From Microvelia longipes (Eukaryota > Arthropoda > Insecta > Hemiptera > Veliidae), in the NCBI GenBank assembly GCA_018340805.1, contig JACMZG010001911.1, forward strand, positions 57,921,064-57,985,063: a stretch of 64,000 nt of DNA, written 5' to 3'. Position numbers and translations under genes: made by a program. Below the pieces are notes generated by a model. It searched no databases, was not told the DNA's origin, and saw only the letters and a program-made list of their open reading frames with translations. Shown piece after piece: positions 52,252 through 62,345 of this stretch. How positions within the stretch are numbered: the stretch's first letter is position 1; each line of letters starts with the position of its first letter.

Positions 52252-52702
52252 CGTCACAATACTTTTTCTATAAACCTAAGGTATTAATGAGAAAAAGAAA
52301 AAAGGTTGATTACTTGAACTGTTGTTGTTGTTGAACTGTTTGATTATTTGGACTAAAATTACAACATTGGAAGCCTGGTACAACACACACAAATGCGTTC
52401 CATAAATGTGTTAATTCTTACCAAGCATAAGGTAGATGTTTTTAGTACCTCGGTTTCCTGTCTCATGAATTTTAATTTGCATTGTCAGAATAATGAGTCG
52501 AGCCAGAGAAGTCTGTCTACACATCTGCCTTAGATAATTAGTTTTCAAATAATACTTGTTCATTTGTGTGTGTTGTACCAGGCTTCCATTGTAATTATTT
52601 TATGAATACTTATATCTAACTTTAGTCTAAATAATCAAACAGTTAATTAACCTTTTTTCTTTTTCTCATTAATACCTTAGGTTTATAGAAAAGTATTGTG
52701 AT
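52252..52702. repeat. 451-bp inverted repeat
   Basis: Left arm TCACAATACTTTTTCTATAA, ACCTAAGGTATTAATGAG ... GAAGCCTGGTACAACACACA is mirrored on the right (TGTGTGTTGTACCAGGCTTC ... AATACCTTAGGTTTATAGAA). Arms ~150 bp, with loop 52400-52555. The outer ends resemble the GGAAAAGTATTGTG 5' end of the 5S-containing family, so it may be two such ends facing each other. Confidence 0.7.
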
Positions 52703-52715
52703 GCAGTTGTTGTAG

Positions 52716-52741
52716 TGTGATTTATATATATATTTATAAGT

Positions 52742-52773
<32 letters not shown>

Positions 52774-52793
52774 ATAAATATATATATATTAAG

Positions 52794-52874
<81 letters not shown>

Positions 52875-52879
52875 AAATA

Positions 52880-52917
<38 letters not shown>

Positions 52918-52960
52918 TATATATATAATATAATATATATATATATAATATATATATAGA
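52716..52960. repeat. (AT)n low-complexity tract
   Basis: AT dinucleotides with frequent phase shifts and a short AAGTCGATAT interruption. Confidence 0.9.
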
Positions 52961-53242
52961 TAAAATCCACGTTTATTTTTTTCTGTCTGTAGGTTTTTTT
53001 TTGTTTTTTTTTTTCAAGTTTTTTTAAGCACTACTGCTTCCTTAACAATACAGGTAAATCCACGGAAATCTTTATGAATAAAATAAAAAAAAAAAAATAC
53101 AAAAGTTTTTAAAGTTTTCTGGTAAAATTAAGGCTAAAGAAATTATAATTTTTCTTGTATAAAAGGAAAAAAAATACAAAAATGAAAAGGTAACTTTATG
53201 ATTAAACTTATAAATTATACAAACATCTTTTCCATTGTTTTG

Positions 53243-53538
53243 TTAAAACTTGTTAAAATCAATTACAATAACAAAATACATAAATTCATCCGAGAAACGT
53301 ACGACCAAGTCGCGTAGAGGAGGAGGCTATGAGAACCCTTGTTGTGTAAGAACAGCCCGTTGTAATCTACATATCTCCGCTTCAAAAAGCTCACTGTCAA
53401 AAAGCAGGTGCTCCCAATTTTGCGATGCTCTAGAAGGGCAACTAACAGTTGTCATCAGGTACCAAGTGAAACGATGACATAGGACTTCTATCTTACCATA
53501 AACAAAACATTGAATGAGTTTAATACGTAATTTTAAAA
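53243..53538 (-). pseudogene. C-terminal remnant of an R1/I-like LINE ORF2
   Basis: One minus-strand frame reads LIQCFVYGKIEVLCHRF, TVSCPSRASQNWEHLLFDS, ELFEAEICRLQRAVLTQQGFS, a TAG stop, then PPPLRDLVVRFSDEFMYF and a final TAA at 53243-53245. The order LTGHG-like segment, Leu-x-Arg-Phe, Cys-Pro-x(7-8)-Glu-His-Leu-Leu-Phe-Asp, and PPPLRDLV matches the terminal region of R1/Jockey/I-type LINE proteins, after the reverse transcriptase or RNase H. Conserved Cys at the FDC position is Ser here. There is one in-frame stop, and the rest of the ORF is not recognisable upstream. No obvious 3' tail follows. Confidence 0.6.
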
Positions 53539-53909
53539 TTTCTCTCTAACCTCGAAAACTACTAGATGGGAAGAATTTTTTGGTGTATAACCTTAGATCC
53601 AAATCCATCTGAAGTTGTCAAATTCCTGAAATTCTATCACCGAACATTCTTGTTGTGATGTCTGTTGTGTTTATTATCGTACGCTTTTAGTTTTTATGGC
53701 TTGAGGTTGAAACTTGGCTCAAAAATCTTTGTCTATCCCGAGACTAATATTTGTTAATGACTCGTAAACCTGCAATATCTGACTCAGCATAATATCCGTG
53801 AAACACGAAATATAATTTCAATTATTTTTTAATATAGCCACATGGCCATGTTCATACACACTAGTTCAATTTATCGAATAATGAAAGGAACAAGAAAAGA
53901 TTCTACCAC
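53539..53909. other. 5S-repeat fragment at 53690-53830, otherwise featureless
   Basis: GAGGTTGAAACTTGGCTC, AAAATCTTTG, GACTCAGCATAAT are blocks of the 5S-containing family 5' half. The LINE remnant may extend into 53540-53690, but I could not follow it. Confidence 0.35.
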
Positions 53910-53975
53910 AAAACAATAATTTATTCAAAAGCGCTTTATTCTAACATGAGGCCATCATCATGCCAGAAAAAGAAA
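53910..53975 (-). ncRNA. degenerate hammerhead-like motif of Penelope-like element type
   Basis: Minus strand: GGCATGATGATGGCC (53951-53965), then TCATGTTAG, then AATAAAGCGCTTTTGAATAA. Typical Penelope-associated hammerheads read CTGATGA, stem II, then GAAAGCGCTTT with a similar T/A-rich end. One core base of CTGATGA and one of GAAA are changed, so it is unlikely to cleave. Confidence 0.4.
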
Positions 53976-54285
53976 GAAACCAGAACCAGTGCCATAAAGA
54001 ATAAATGGCTAAGAGAAAGAAATTAAAGGTTAATACAACCTGTGGAATTCGCAGTTTTCCTTCTCTTCTTTTTCGACCTGACAATGTCAGTGAGTCGTAA
54101 TAGACATTCACAATATAAATTAATGTTTTCTTATCTTCGTTCCTTTAATTATGAACATTAACACTATGCTCATTCAAAATCGTATGTTAATCGAATAACT
54201 TTGTTCTAAATTTGAGATTCGCTACAAAATTGTACACCTTCACGCATAGTAAGTATCTAGGTCGTTTTTTTCCGGCACGTAATCA
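53976..54285. other. no recognisable feature
   Basis: AT-rich sequence without supported features. Confidence 0.3.
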
Positions 54286-54293
54286 ACATTTAT

Positions 54294-54515
54294 GGATCAA
54301 AAAATTAGCACATCCGAGGTCAGTGCCTGGATAATGACGTCAACCAATCTAAGACAATAAGCCATTTCCGAAGATGGTGCTGTTAATGAAGTTGTAATTT
54401 TTATCATTCGAGGACGAGAATGCATGACCGAAATAGGGAGATACGAATGGTCCGGGGAATGGTTGGTAGGTATCAATACGATGTGGTTAGGAAAGTTTGA
54501 CGGGCAACCCGTACC
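54294..54515 (+). mobile_element. 5S-containing repeat, forward 3' part
   Basis: GGATCAAAAAATTAGCACAT, CCGAGGTCAGTGCCTGGAT at 54294-54342 is the 5S-derived block, diverged in its left half. It continues with CATTCGAGGACGAGAATG, AATAGGGAGATACG and GGAAAGTTTGACGGGCAACC, and reaches the terminal CCGTACCCGTTTT, where the minisatellite starts. Confidence 0.6.
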
Positions 54516-56740
54516 CGTTTTGAGGTACCCGTTTTGAGGCACCCGTTTTGAGGTACCGTTTTGAGGCGACTCGTACCCTTTTGAGGCGACTCCGTCCGTT
54601 TGAGGCGACTTGTACCGTTTTTGAGCAACCCGTACCGTTTTGAGGTACCCGTACCCGTTTTGAGCCACCCTACCCGTTTGAAGGCGACCCCGTGACCCGT
54701 TTTAGCGACTCCGTTCCCTGTTTGAATTACCCGTTTTGAAGCACCCCGTACCCGTTTGAAGTACCGTTTTAAGCACCCGTTTTTGAGACGACCCACCCGT
54801 TTTGAGGCAACCATACCCGGTTTTGAGGTACCCTGTTTGAGTCAGCAAGCCCGTACCCGTTTTGAGTACCCGTTTTAGTAACCCGTTTTGAGTACCCGTT
54901 TTGAGGTACCCTTTGAGGCACCCGTTTTGAGGTACCCGTTGAGGTAACCGTTTAAAGGCACCCGTTTGAGGTACCCGTTTTGAGTTAGCTGTTTGAGGCC
55001 ACCCGTTTTGAAATGTACCCGTTATGAGGTACCCGTTTGAGGTAACCCGTTTTGAAGCTAACCCGTACCCGTTTTAAGGTAACCTATTTTTTGAGGCACC
55101 CGTTTGAGTACCCGTTTTGAGGCACCCCTACCCGTTTTTGAGGCACAGTACCTTTTTTGAAGGTACCCGTTTTGAGGTACCCCGTTTTGAGTACCCGTTT
55201 TGAGGTACCGTTTTAAAGCCACCCGTACCCGTTTTGAGGCGACCCGTACCCGTTTGAGGCAACCCCGTACCCGTTTTAGTACCCCGTTTTGGGGAGGTAG
55301 ACCTCTTTTGAGGTACCCGTTTTGGAGGTACCCTTTTGAGTCACCTTTTTAGTACATGTTTGAGGTTACCCGTTTGAAGTATCCTGTTTTGAGGTACCCG
55401 TTTGAGGCACCCGTTTTGAAGTACTCGTTTGAGGTCCGTTTTGAGGCACCCTTTGAGGTACCCGTTTGAGTAGCTGTTGAGGCACCCGTTTGATGTACCC
55501 GTTTGAGTACCCGTTTTGAGGACCCGTTTTGAAGCAACCCGTACCCGTTTGAGGTACCTGTTTTGAGGCCACCCGCTTTGAAGCACCCTTTGGAGGGCCG
55601 ACCCGTACCGTTTTGGAGCCAACCAGGTACCCGTTTTGAGGTACCCGTTTTGAGGTACCCGTTTTGAGGTACCCGTTTTGAGGTACCGTTTAAAGCACCC
55701 CGTACCCGTTTTAAAAGGCAACCGAGTACTCCGTTTGAGGTACCCGTTTTTGAGGCACCCGTTTGAGTACCGTTTTGAGGTACCCCGTTTTGAGGCCCCG
55801 TTTTGAGGTACCTGCGTTTTGAGGTAGTGTTTTGAGGCCACCGTTTGATGTACCCCGTTTTGAGTACCCGTTTTGAGGTACCCGTTTTGAATAGCAACCG
55901 TACCCGTTTTGAGGTACCTGTTTTGAGCACCGTTTGAGGTACCGCGTTTTGAAGCACCCGTTTTGAGGCGACCCGTACTCCGTTTTTGAGGCAACCAGTA
56001 CTGTTTGGAGGTACCCGTTTTGAGGTACCCGTTTGAGGTACCCGTTTTAAAGCAGTCCCCGTACCCGTTTTGACGGGCGACCCGTACCCGTGTTTGAGGC
56101 AAACCGTACCCGTTTTTTGAGGTAACCCGTTTTGGAGGTACCCGTTGAGGTACCTCTTTTTGAGTACCCGTTTCTGAGGTACCCGTTTGAGGTACCTTGT
56201 TTTTGTAGTACCTGTTTTGAGGTACCCGTTTTGAGTTCCTTTTTGATGGTACCGTTTTGAGGTACCTCGTTTTGGAGCACCCGTTTTGAAGCACGTTTTG
56301 AGGCGATCCCGTAACCCGTTTTGAGGCAACCCGTACCCGTTTTGAGTACCCGTTTGAGGTAACCTGTTTTAAGTATCCCGTTTGAGCACCCGTTTGAGGC
56401 GACCCGTACCCGTTTTGAGGCAAACCCGTACCCGTTGTTTGAGTACCTTTTGAGTACCTGTTTTAAGGCACCCGTTTAAGCCGTTGAGGCCCGTTTTGAG
56501 TACGACCCGTTTGAGCCGTTTTGAGGCGCCCGTACCCGTTTTGAGGTACCCGTTTTGAGGCGCCCGTTTTGAGGCACCCGTTTTGAGGCGACCCGTACCC
56601 GTTTTGATGCGACCCGTTCCCGTTTTGAGGCAACCCGTACCCGTTTTGAGGTACCGTTTGAACCCCGTTTTGAGGCGACCCGTACCCGTTTGAGGGCGAA
56701 CCCGTACCCGTTTTTGAGGTCCCCGTACCCGGTTTTTTTT
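54505..56740. repeat. 2.2-kb CCCGTTTTGAGGTA minisatellite
   Basis: About 150 short units: CCCGTTTTGAGGTA or CCCGTTTTGAGGCA of 12-14 bp, with longer CCCGTACCCGTTTTGAGGCG forms in an irregular higher order. Indels are frequent. It is much more GC-rich than its surroundings. Minus-strand frames of up to 360 codons (KRVPQNGYLKTGTS-type) come from the repeat and are not credible genes. Confidence 0.9.
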
Positions 56741-57020
56741 TTTTTTGCCAAGAAAGGTACAGAGTACCTCCAACTCTTTTCACTATATCGGATTGGTACC
56801 CTCATCCTTACCACTTTGGACTTAATTCTACGACCTTAGAATATAGAAGTTCTTAAATGTGTACTGCAGATGTATTCGGACACGCTTCCTCGTACTCAAA
56901 TTATAAATACATTAGTTGCATTTCCAATGATCACCCAACTAGGCACTGACCACGCTCGATGCTGCTTAACATTTATGATCCAACAAAACGAAACTTGGTG
57001 TACTTATTTATTACTGTTCA
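56741..57020 (-). mobile_element. 5S-containing repeat, reverse copy facing the one at 54294
   Basis: Plus-strand landmarks: GGTACAGAGTACCTCCAACT, TATCGGATTGGTACCCTCATC, GACACGCTTCCTCGTACTC, then the 5S-derived block at 56920-56983 (ATGATCACCCAACTAGGCAC, TGACCACGCTCGATGCTGCT, TAACATTTATGATCC), then AACTTGGTGTACTTATTT. Together with 54294-54515 it brackets the minisatellite as an inverted pair. Confidence 0.65.
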
Positions 57021-57180
57021 GTTTAGTTTTGTAGAGGATTGTGTTTTTACCCATGATGCCTTACACCTCTGAAAATACCTGCCGAAGTGGGAGTGAAACA
57101 TCGGATTCTTTATTGACGCGCTCACCACCGGAAGACCTACATCTTTAAGATTTATAAAACATGGTACACCAAATAGTATG

Positions 57181-57415
57181 GGTAGATGCCTGTTGATCTA
57201 CACATCGTAAAGGCGTTCGATTTCGGCACCGGAGGTCGGGGTTCACAACCCGGGCTATGCTCTAAGATTTTATGAATAGTATTTGTATTAAAAAGATTTC
57301 GCCAACTTTAATTAATTCTTAGAGTGTAGTAGATGCAACCCCTGAGGTGGTTCCCGCAGGGAAAACTCTGATGGGCCGAAAGGTCCTAAAACGGGCATTT
57401 CATTTTATTTTTTTT
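57181..57415 (+). mobile_element. SINE-like repeat with B box and hammerhead-like 3' end, copy 1
   Basis: Landmarks GATTTCGGCACCGGAGGTCG, GGGGTTCACAACCCGGGCTA (B-box-like at 57238-57249), ATGCTCTAAGATTTTATGAA, TTAGAGTGTAGTAGATGCAA, TTCCCGCAGGGAAAACTCTG, ATGGGCCGAAAGGTCCTAAA, ACGGGCATTT and a T-rich end. The second copy is at 59028-59225. The A box is not clear, and the upstream boundary is uncertain. Confidence 0.6.
57353..57396 (+). ncRNA. hammerhead-like fold in SINE-like repeat, copy 1
   Basis: CCCG (57353-57356) and CGGG (57392-57395) can form stem III, CTGATG (57368-57373) stands at the first core strand, GGCC-GAAA-GGTC forms stem II and CTAAAAC replaces CGAAAC. Compared with the consensus, the seventh base of CUGAUGA and the G of GAAA are changed and CA stands where UH is expected at the cleavage site. 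It is probably a decayed relative and not an active ribozyme. Confidence 0.35.
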
Positions 57416-57416
57416 A

Positions 57417-57528
57417 CACCAAATATATTATAATAATAATTATTGAAAAATTATTGATTAATTATTTTAATAATAATATTTTTTTTTTAATTATTTATTA
57501 TTTTATTATTATTATTATAATATATTAT
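57417..57528. other. A/T low-complexity spacer
   Basis: ATAATAATTATT-type sequence between the SINE-like copy and the fold-back element. Confidence 0.6.
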
Positions 57529-58276
57529 TGTTCAAGAGCCAGTCCTAAAAAATGTGTCTTATTTTGTACTCATTCAAACCAAATTTTTTCTGAAGTTTTT
57601 AACCCAATTACGTACCTTTAATTATGAAGGAATTAGGAAGCATAGTCTGCCTATCCGGAGCCCTTCATATGAATGCGCTCGCTCAAAATATTAAAAAATC
57701 TCACAAATTCCAGTTTTCTTGTAATAAGTGGTTTCCTGTTGGTCGTGTGCAAAGCATGAACATAACTTTTTTAAAGCTGATAAAATTTCCTGTAAAACGA
57801 GTGTTTTTCGTCGAAATCGGATAAATACAAGTAAAGTTATGACATTTGTTTAATGACCGAAAAAATGCACAAAAAGCCAATATTTTTCCATAGAAATTCG
57901 CTGATTTAGCATAAATTTTTAAAAACTTCAAAAACTAAACCAACCAAAACCCAAAACCTATTTAAATAAACCATTTTTTAGTGTGTTTGAAAGAGCACAC
58001 TGCACTTAACTGCACTTTGGTTGCAGTTTATTGAAAATTTTATCGCCTTTAAAAAATGTTTTCTTCATGTTTTGCACACGACGCACAGAAAACCGCTTAT
58101 TCCGAGAAAACTGAAATTTGTGCGATTTTATAAAATTTTGAGTATGCGCAATCATATGAAGAGCTCCACTCTGGATAGACTGACAATGTTTTTTCTTCAT
58201 ATTTTAAGGTATATTTTCAGAAATATTTGGTTAGAAGTAGAATAAAATGAGTCACATTTTTTCAGGCTCTTGGACT
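57529..58276. mobile_element. AGTCCAAGAGCC fold-back element, compact copy
   Basis: Left arm 57529-57870 (TTCAAGAGCCAGTCCTAAAA, AGTCTGCCTATCC, CAGTTTTCTTGTAATAAGTG, CAAAGCATGAAC, GTCGAAATCGGATAAATAC) is inverted at 58018-58276, ending AGGCTCTTGGACT. The ~150-bp loop contains AAATTCGCTGATTTAGCAT. This is the simple form of the element at 10150-14313. A short arm fragment also lies at 58380-58445 (CACTCTGGATAGGCAGACTA). Confidence 0.65.
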
Positions 58277-58445
58277 ATTAGATAAATGATTTATATAGTG
58301 CACAAGTATATGTTAGTTCGGCTATTATAGGTTTTGTTAGATCACGTTTTTGTGAATAAGCATCTAGCTCTCTCTTTTAGGTCCACTCTGGATAGGCAGA
58401 CTATGTTTTTCCTTTATAATTTAAGGTATATTTTCAGAAATAAAG

Positions 58446-59027
58446 TCTTTCTGTATGAAGAATGAAAAGATTTCTTCGTCTTCTTGAAAAATTTTTTCGA
58501 ATTCATCCAATCACTTTTGAGTATATATTTGTCAACACTGTATTGACTACTAGATTATTAATTACTACTACGCATGCGCGGAATTCTCTTTGATAACCTC
58601 TCCGGTACACCTACGGTATACATGAGGTTAAAATGACCTCTAACTCATAGTTAAGTAACTTCAACAATTATTATTCGTAAAAACACGATAAAAAAATACC
58701 TGACTGTAAACATCCTCATTAAAATCAAAGTAAAATGATGTAAGGTGCCATTAAAGTAATCGAGAGCGGTCATTTCTACGAGCATTTAGCTAGAGAAATG
58801 TTATCTGCACCGAGATATCGTGAGAATGGAAACGTTTTGAAGGCAGTAATTAAATAGTTGAAGGCATAACTATCTTACTTCATATTTATGAGAAATGGAA
58901 GTGTGCATTCAGCTAAACATAAATAATATTACAATAGTTTGAGTGGGGCCTAAAAAATCGGGTATATGGTTTTCAGAACTTTTTCTTATAGGATTCGCTA
59001 GGCTTATTCTCACAACTTTGGACTCGC
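58446..59027. other. no recognisable feature
   Basis: Unique-looking AT-rich sequence. AAAAAATCGGGTATATGG at 58950 and TTCGCTAGGCTTATTCTC at 58992 suggest a small 5S-repeat 3' fragment in reverse orientation. Confidence 0.35.
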
Positions 59028-59225
59028 TTCAATTTCGGCACCGGGGTTCGCAGCCCGGGCTATGCTCTAAGATTTTATGAATAGTATTTGTATTAAAATG
59101 ATTTCGCCAACTTTAATTAATTCTTAGAGTGTAGTAGATGCAACTCACCTGAGGTTGTTCCCGCAGGTTGAACACCCTGATGGGCCGCTAGGCCCTAAAA
59201 CGGGCATTTTATTTTATTTTTTTTT
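59028..59225 (+). mobile_element. SINE-like repeat with B box and hammerhead-like 3' end, copy 2
   Basis: Same body as 57181-57415. The B box here is GGTTCGCAGCC at 59045-59055, closer to consensus. The head upstream of the B box is replaced by a 5S-repeat fragment (GGACTCGCTTC at 59020), so this copy is 5'-truncated. It ends ACGGGCATTTTATTTTATTT. Confidence 0.65.
59160..59205 (+). ncRNA. hammerhead-like fold in SINE-like repeat, copy 2
   Basis: CCCG/CGGG stem III (59160-59163, 59201-59204), GGT-TGAAC-ACC hairpin as stem I, CCTGATG, then GGGCC-GCTA-GGCCC as stem II and TAAAAC. The stem II pairs are kept although the loop differs from copy 1 (GCTA against GAAA), and stem I pairs better. The core has the same deviations as copy 1. 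Confidence 0.35.
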
Positions 59226-59574
59226 TATTTTATTATGGACGTAGAAGCAACTTAATTTTATATTATAAATATAATTTTTAAGACGATCTTTGTAGTAGAT
59301 GATTTCTTTGTTGGAGTAAAACCATTTACCTGTTCCACTGTATACTTTGATTAAACAGTTTTATTTAAATATTTACATACCTTAATTCCTTTACAAATTC
59401 TAACAGCTTTTTTCAAAGAATCGAAATAATATATTCCATGAAATATAATAAAAATACAAATTATCAAAAATCTACAATACTGTCCTATATCTGTAACAAT
59501 AGTTTAAATTATTCATATTTCTGTAATGTATAGGATATTTGTATTTTAGTTTACTTTACCTTATTTAAACCGCA
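59226..59574. other. A/T-rich spacer without feature
   Basis: No supported feature. Confidence 0.3.
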
Positions 59575-60670
59575 GATATTTGGGAAAAGTCTTGTTTTTG
59601 GAAACAAATCTGAAACCGAAATTCCACTTAAATTTTCCGTTTCAAGTGTTTTTAAGACCTCCAGAGTGGTTTTCTCAAAATTGTTTGTTTTTATGTGTGC
59701 GTCTGAGTGTCTTCATAGACCAAGAACCCAGGGGTGTTTTGTTAATAAAAAGTGTAATGGCAGGAACCGGTCTCAATTTTTCGTAAATACCTTCCTGAAC
59801 AAGGATCTGCAATTCTGCCGACTCGTATCGGATGGGTGTCCCAGGCAGAACCTTTGACCCCTAAAGTGCGTTCTGCCTGGGACACCCATCCGATACGAGT
59901 CGGCAGAATTGCAGATCCTTGTTCAGGAAGGTATTTACGAAAAATTAAACCCGTTTCCAGCCATTACACATTTTATTAACTTGGGTGGTAAATTTGACCT
60001 GTAAAGTGTGTTCTGCCTGGGACACCCATCCAATACGAGTCGGCAGAATTGCAGATCCTTGTTTAGGAAGGTATTTACGAAAAATTGAGACCGGTTCCAG
60101 CCATTACACTTTTTGTTAACAAAACACCCCTGGGCTCTTGGTCTATCATCTTTAATACCTGAGGCAATCTTTAGGTCTAGTGCTGTCCTGAAAAATATTT
60201 TTTATGACGTCATTAGCCGGCAATTGTGACGTAGCAAATATTTTAAAAATTCTTAAAACGCAGAAGCATGCTCCGATTGATTTGAAATATGACACGCATG
60301 TAGGTACATATGAGACCGACAAATGTGCCAAGTTTCATTTTATTTAGTTCTAATACTAGTTCAATTTTTATCGAATGGCATGCGTAAGTTTTTCAACAAC
60401 TTCGAAAAATAATTTGATTGAGTTTACATTTGGTATTAGTTTATCCTTTTACGTAATAAATAAGTAAACAAATTTTCCCTCGGTTGTTTGTGAAACTGTG
60501 ATTAACCTGCAAGAATGACTCAGAGAAAATATCAAAAATCATAAAACTTAAAAAAAAAATTGAAGTCTGGTTGTGCTGACATTTGATACATATATGAAAT
60601 ATGTATAGACGTGTCGCAGTATAAATTTAACGAATTGTATATTCTGAGAACGAGGGAAGCGAGGCCCGTA
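59575..60670 (+). mobile_element. 5S-containing repeat family, 5' part, split by a nested MITE
   Basis: 59575-59714 has the 5' end (TTGGGAAAAGTCTTG, TCTGAAACCGAAATTCCAC, TTTCAAGTGTTTTTAAGACC). The continuation after the MITE (60146-60670) has GATTTGAAATATGACACGCA, AATGTGCCAAGTTTCATTTT, ACGTAATAAATAAGTAAAC, a second partial start and GAGAACGAGGGAAGCGAG with a terminal GTACCCAATTTTC. The 5S-derived block is missing, so internal deletion has occurred. Confidence 0.6.
59715..60145. mobile_element. ATAGACCAAGA MITE nested in the 5S-containing repeat
   Basis: 431 bp with ends ATAGACCAAGAACCCAGGGG, TGTTTTGTTAA and TTAACAAAACACCCCTGGGC, TCTTGGTCTAT. Internally TTCCTGAACAAGGATCTGCA, CTGCCGACTCGTATCGGATG, GGTGTCCCAGGCAGAA is inverted and repeated twice, so the element consists of one arm facing two direct copies of the other arm. 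A partial relative is at 45310-45548. Confidence 0.7.
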
Positions 60671-61369
60671 CCCAATTTTCTAACTTAAAACTTTAATTTA
60701 AAGATAAAGTAAGGGCCTGTTGTTATAAGTACACTATGGGGCCTATTGGTATACCTGTTCCAATGAGATTTCCACAGCACCCACCTCCCACGCCTTCACA
60801 CAAACTAAATTTAATGTCACTTTCTTATAACTGACCTAAAATAAAAATAAACGGATAAAAATATCCTTAAATATTTACATCCATAAATTAAGATTTAAAT
60901 ATGATTTTCAAATAAAATCTCACTTTCACTGGAACAGGATAATCCAGATTAGAAACTTAAATTAAGAGATTATCACAGTGACAGTTAATATTCTACATAA
61001 AATACACAATGTTTGGTTTAAATTTAAAGCCTAATTTTTTTTATTTTTTTAACGAATTTTCAACAATAAATACGCTAATGAGGTTATTTGCATAATAGAG
61101 GCGCAGGGAATGTTGAGGATAAGACTCGTATTATTTAATTAAATAATATAATTATCAAGATTCATACTATTTAAATGTTGAAATGTTATGAAATCGAATG
61201 TTGGACATCTATATAATCGGAAGAAAAGATAATAAGTGTGGTTTGTTCGATTTGTCTGAAATAAATACGGCATCAAAATCTAATGTTTTTGTGTACATTT
61301 TGCACTCGTTTGTTTCTGGTGTTATTTTACTGTTTTTGACTTCTTTTTAAGATAATATATTATTAAAAA
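60671..61369. other. no recognisable feature
   Basis: AT-rich DNA without a supported gene or shared repeat. Confidence 0.3.
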
Positions 61370-61401
61370 TATATATCTATATTAAATATATAAATATCTA
61401 A

Positions 61402-61475
<74 letters not shown>

Positions 61476-61520
61476 TATATATATATATATTATTATTTAT
61501 ATATATATTATTATTAATAT
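61370..61520. repeat. (AT)n low-complexity tract
   Basis: AT dinucleotides with TAAATATATAAATATC at the start and TTATTATTTAT at the end. Confidence 0.9.
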
Positions 61521-61644
61521 ATTATTTGTTTTCAACGACAAAGTTAATTTGTTTATACTGAAAGAAGTATGTATATCAGCATCTTATCCTCTTAAGCACA
61601 AGAGGCCGAAAGATTCTTGTTTACTTAGTCGCAACGCGCCCGCT

Positions 61645-62105
61645 CATGAGAGTAACTTTAATTTAGTTTGTGTAAAGCCGTAGAAAGAAAGTAACCTTAA
61701 TTTTAGTTTGTGTAAAGGCGTAGAAAGAAAGTAACTTTAATTTTAGTTTGTGTAAAGCCGTAGAAAGAAAGTAACTTAATTTTAGTTTGTGTAAAGGCGT
61801 AGAGAAAGAAAGTAACCTTTAATTTTAGTTTGTGTAAAGCCGTAGAAAGAAAGTCACTTTAATTTTAGTTTGTGTAAAGCCGTAGAAGAAAGACTTTAAT
61901 TTTAGGTTTGTGTAAAGCCGTAGAAAGAAAGTAACTTTAATTTTAGTTTTTGTAAAGCCGTAGAAAGAAAGTCCGTAAAGAAAAGAAATCACTTTAATTT
62001 TAGTTTGTGTAAAGCCGTAGAAAGAAAGTAACTTTAATTTTAGTTTGTGTAAGTAAAGAAAGTCACTTTAATTTTAGTTTGTTAAAGCCGAGAAAGACTG
62101 TAACT
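61645..62105. repeat. 40-bp satellite (GTAACTTTAATTTTAGTTTG), about 11 copies
   Basis: Unit GTAACTTTAATTTTAGTTTG plus TGTAAAGCCGTAGAAAGAAA, 40 bp. Variants: CCG/GCG, CACTTT for AACTTT, small deletions; the tenth unit is rearranged. Confidence 0.9.
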
Positions 62106-62179
62106 TATGTTTTTTTTTAAATAAACAAATCTACGTAATATGAAAGTTAGCGCGAATGAATCCCTCAAATGTACTTTGT

Positions 62180-62345
62180 TTGATAAGTAAGTTGGTTAAA
62201 CCTTACTTCAATGCGACATGTACATCTAAGGTTTTGGTCGGATCAGTTTAAGCAGCATTAAGTTTCTATGAATGGGTGACCATGGGAATATAACGGACGT
62301 TTTAACTTTCTGAGGTCGAGCAAAGCGAGTCCGAAGTATACTAAA
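62180..62345 (+). mobile_element. 5S-containing repeat, short forward copy
   Basis: TCGGATCAGTTTAAGCAGCA, TTAAGTTTCTATGAATGGGT, GACCATGGGAATATAAC at 62240-62294 is the 5S-derived block, followed by TCTGAGGTCGAGCAAAGCGA, GTCCGAAGTATA. Upstream only AGTAAGTTGGTTAAACCTTA-type text, so this copy is nearly headless. Confidence 0.6.

Noticed and set aside
55341..56423. Secreted or structural repeat protein encoded by the GTACCC array
   Set aside because: Frame changes every few units through indels, and no flanking non-repetitive coding sequence exists.
54505..56740. Long minus-strand frames (up to 360 codons) of KRVPQNGYLKTGTS type
   Set aside because: They arise from a short GC-rich minisatellite and appear in several overlapping frames at once. 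There is no start context or non-repetitive domain.
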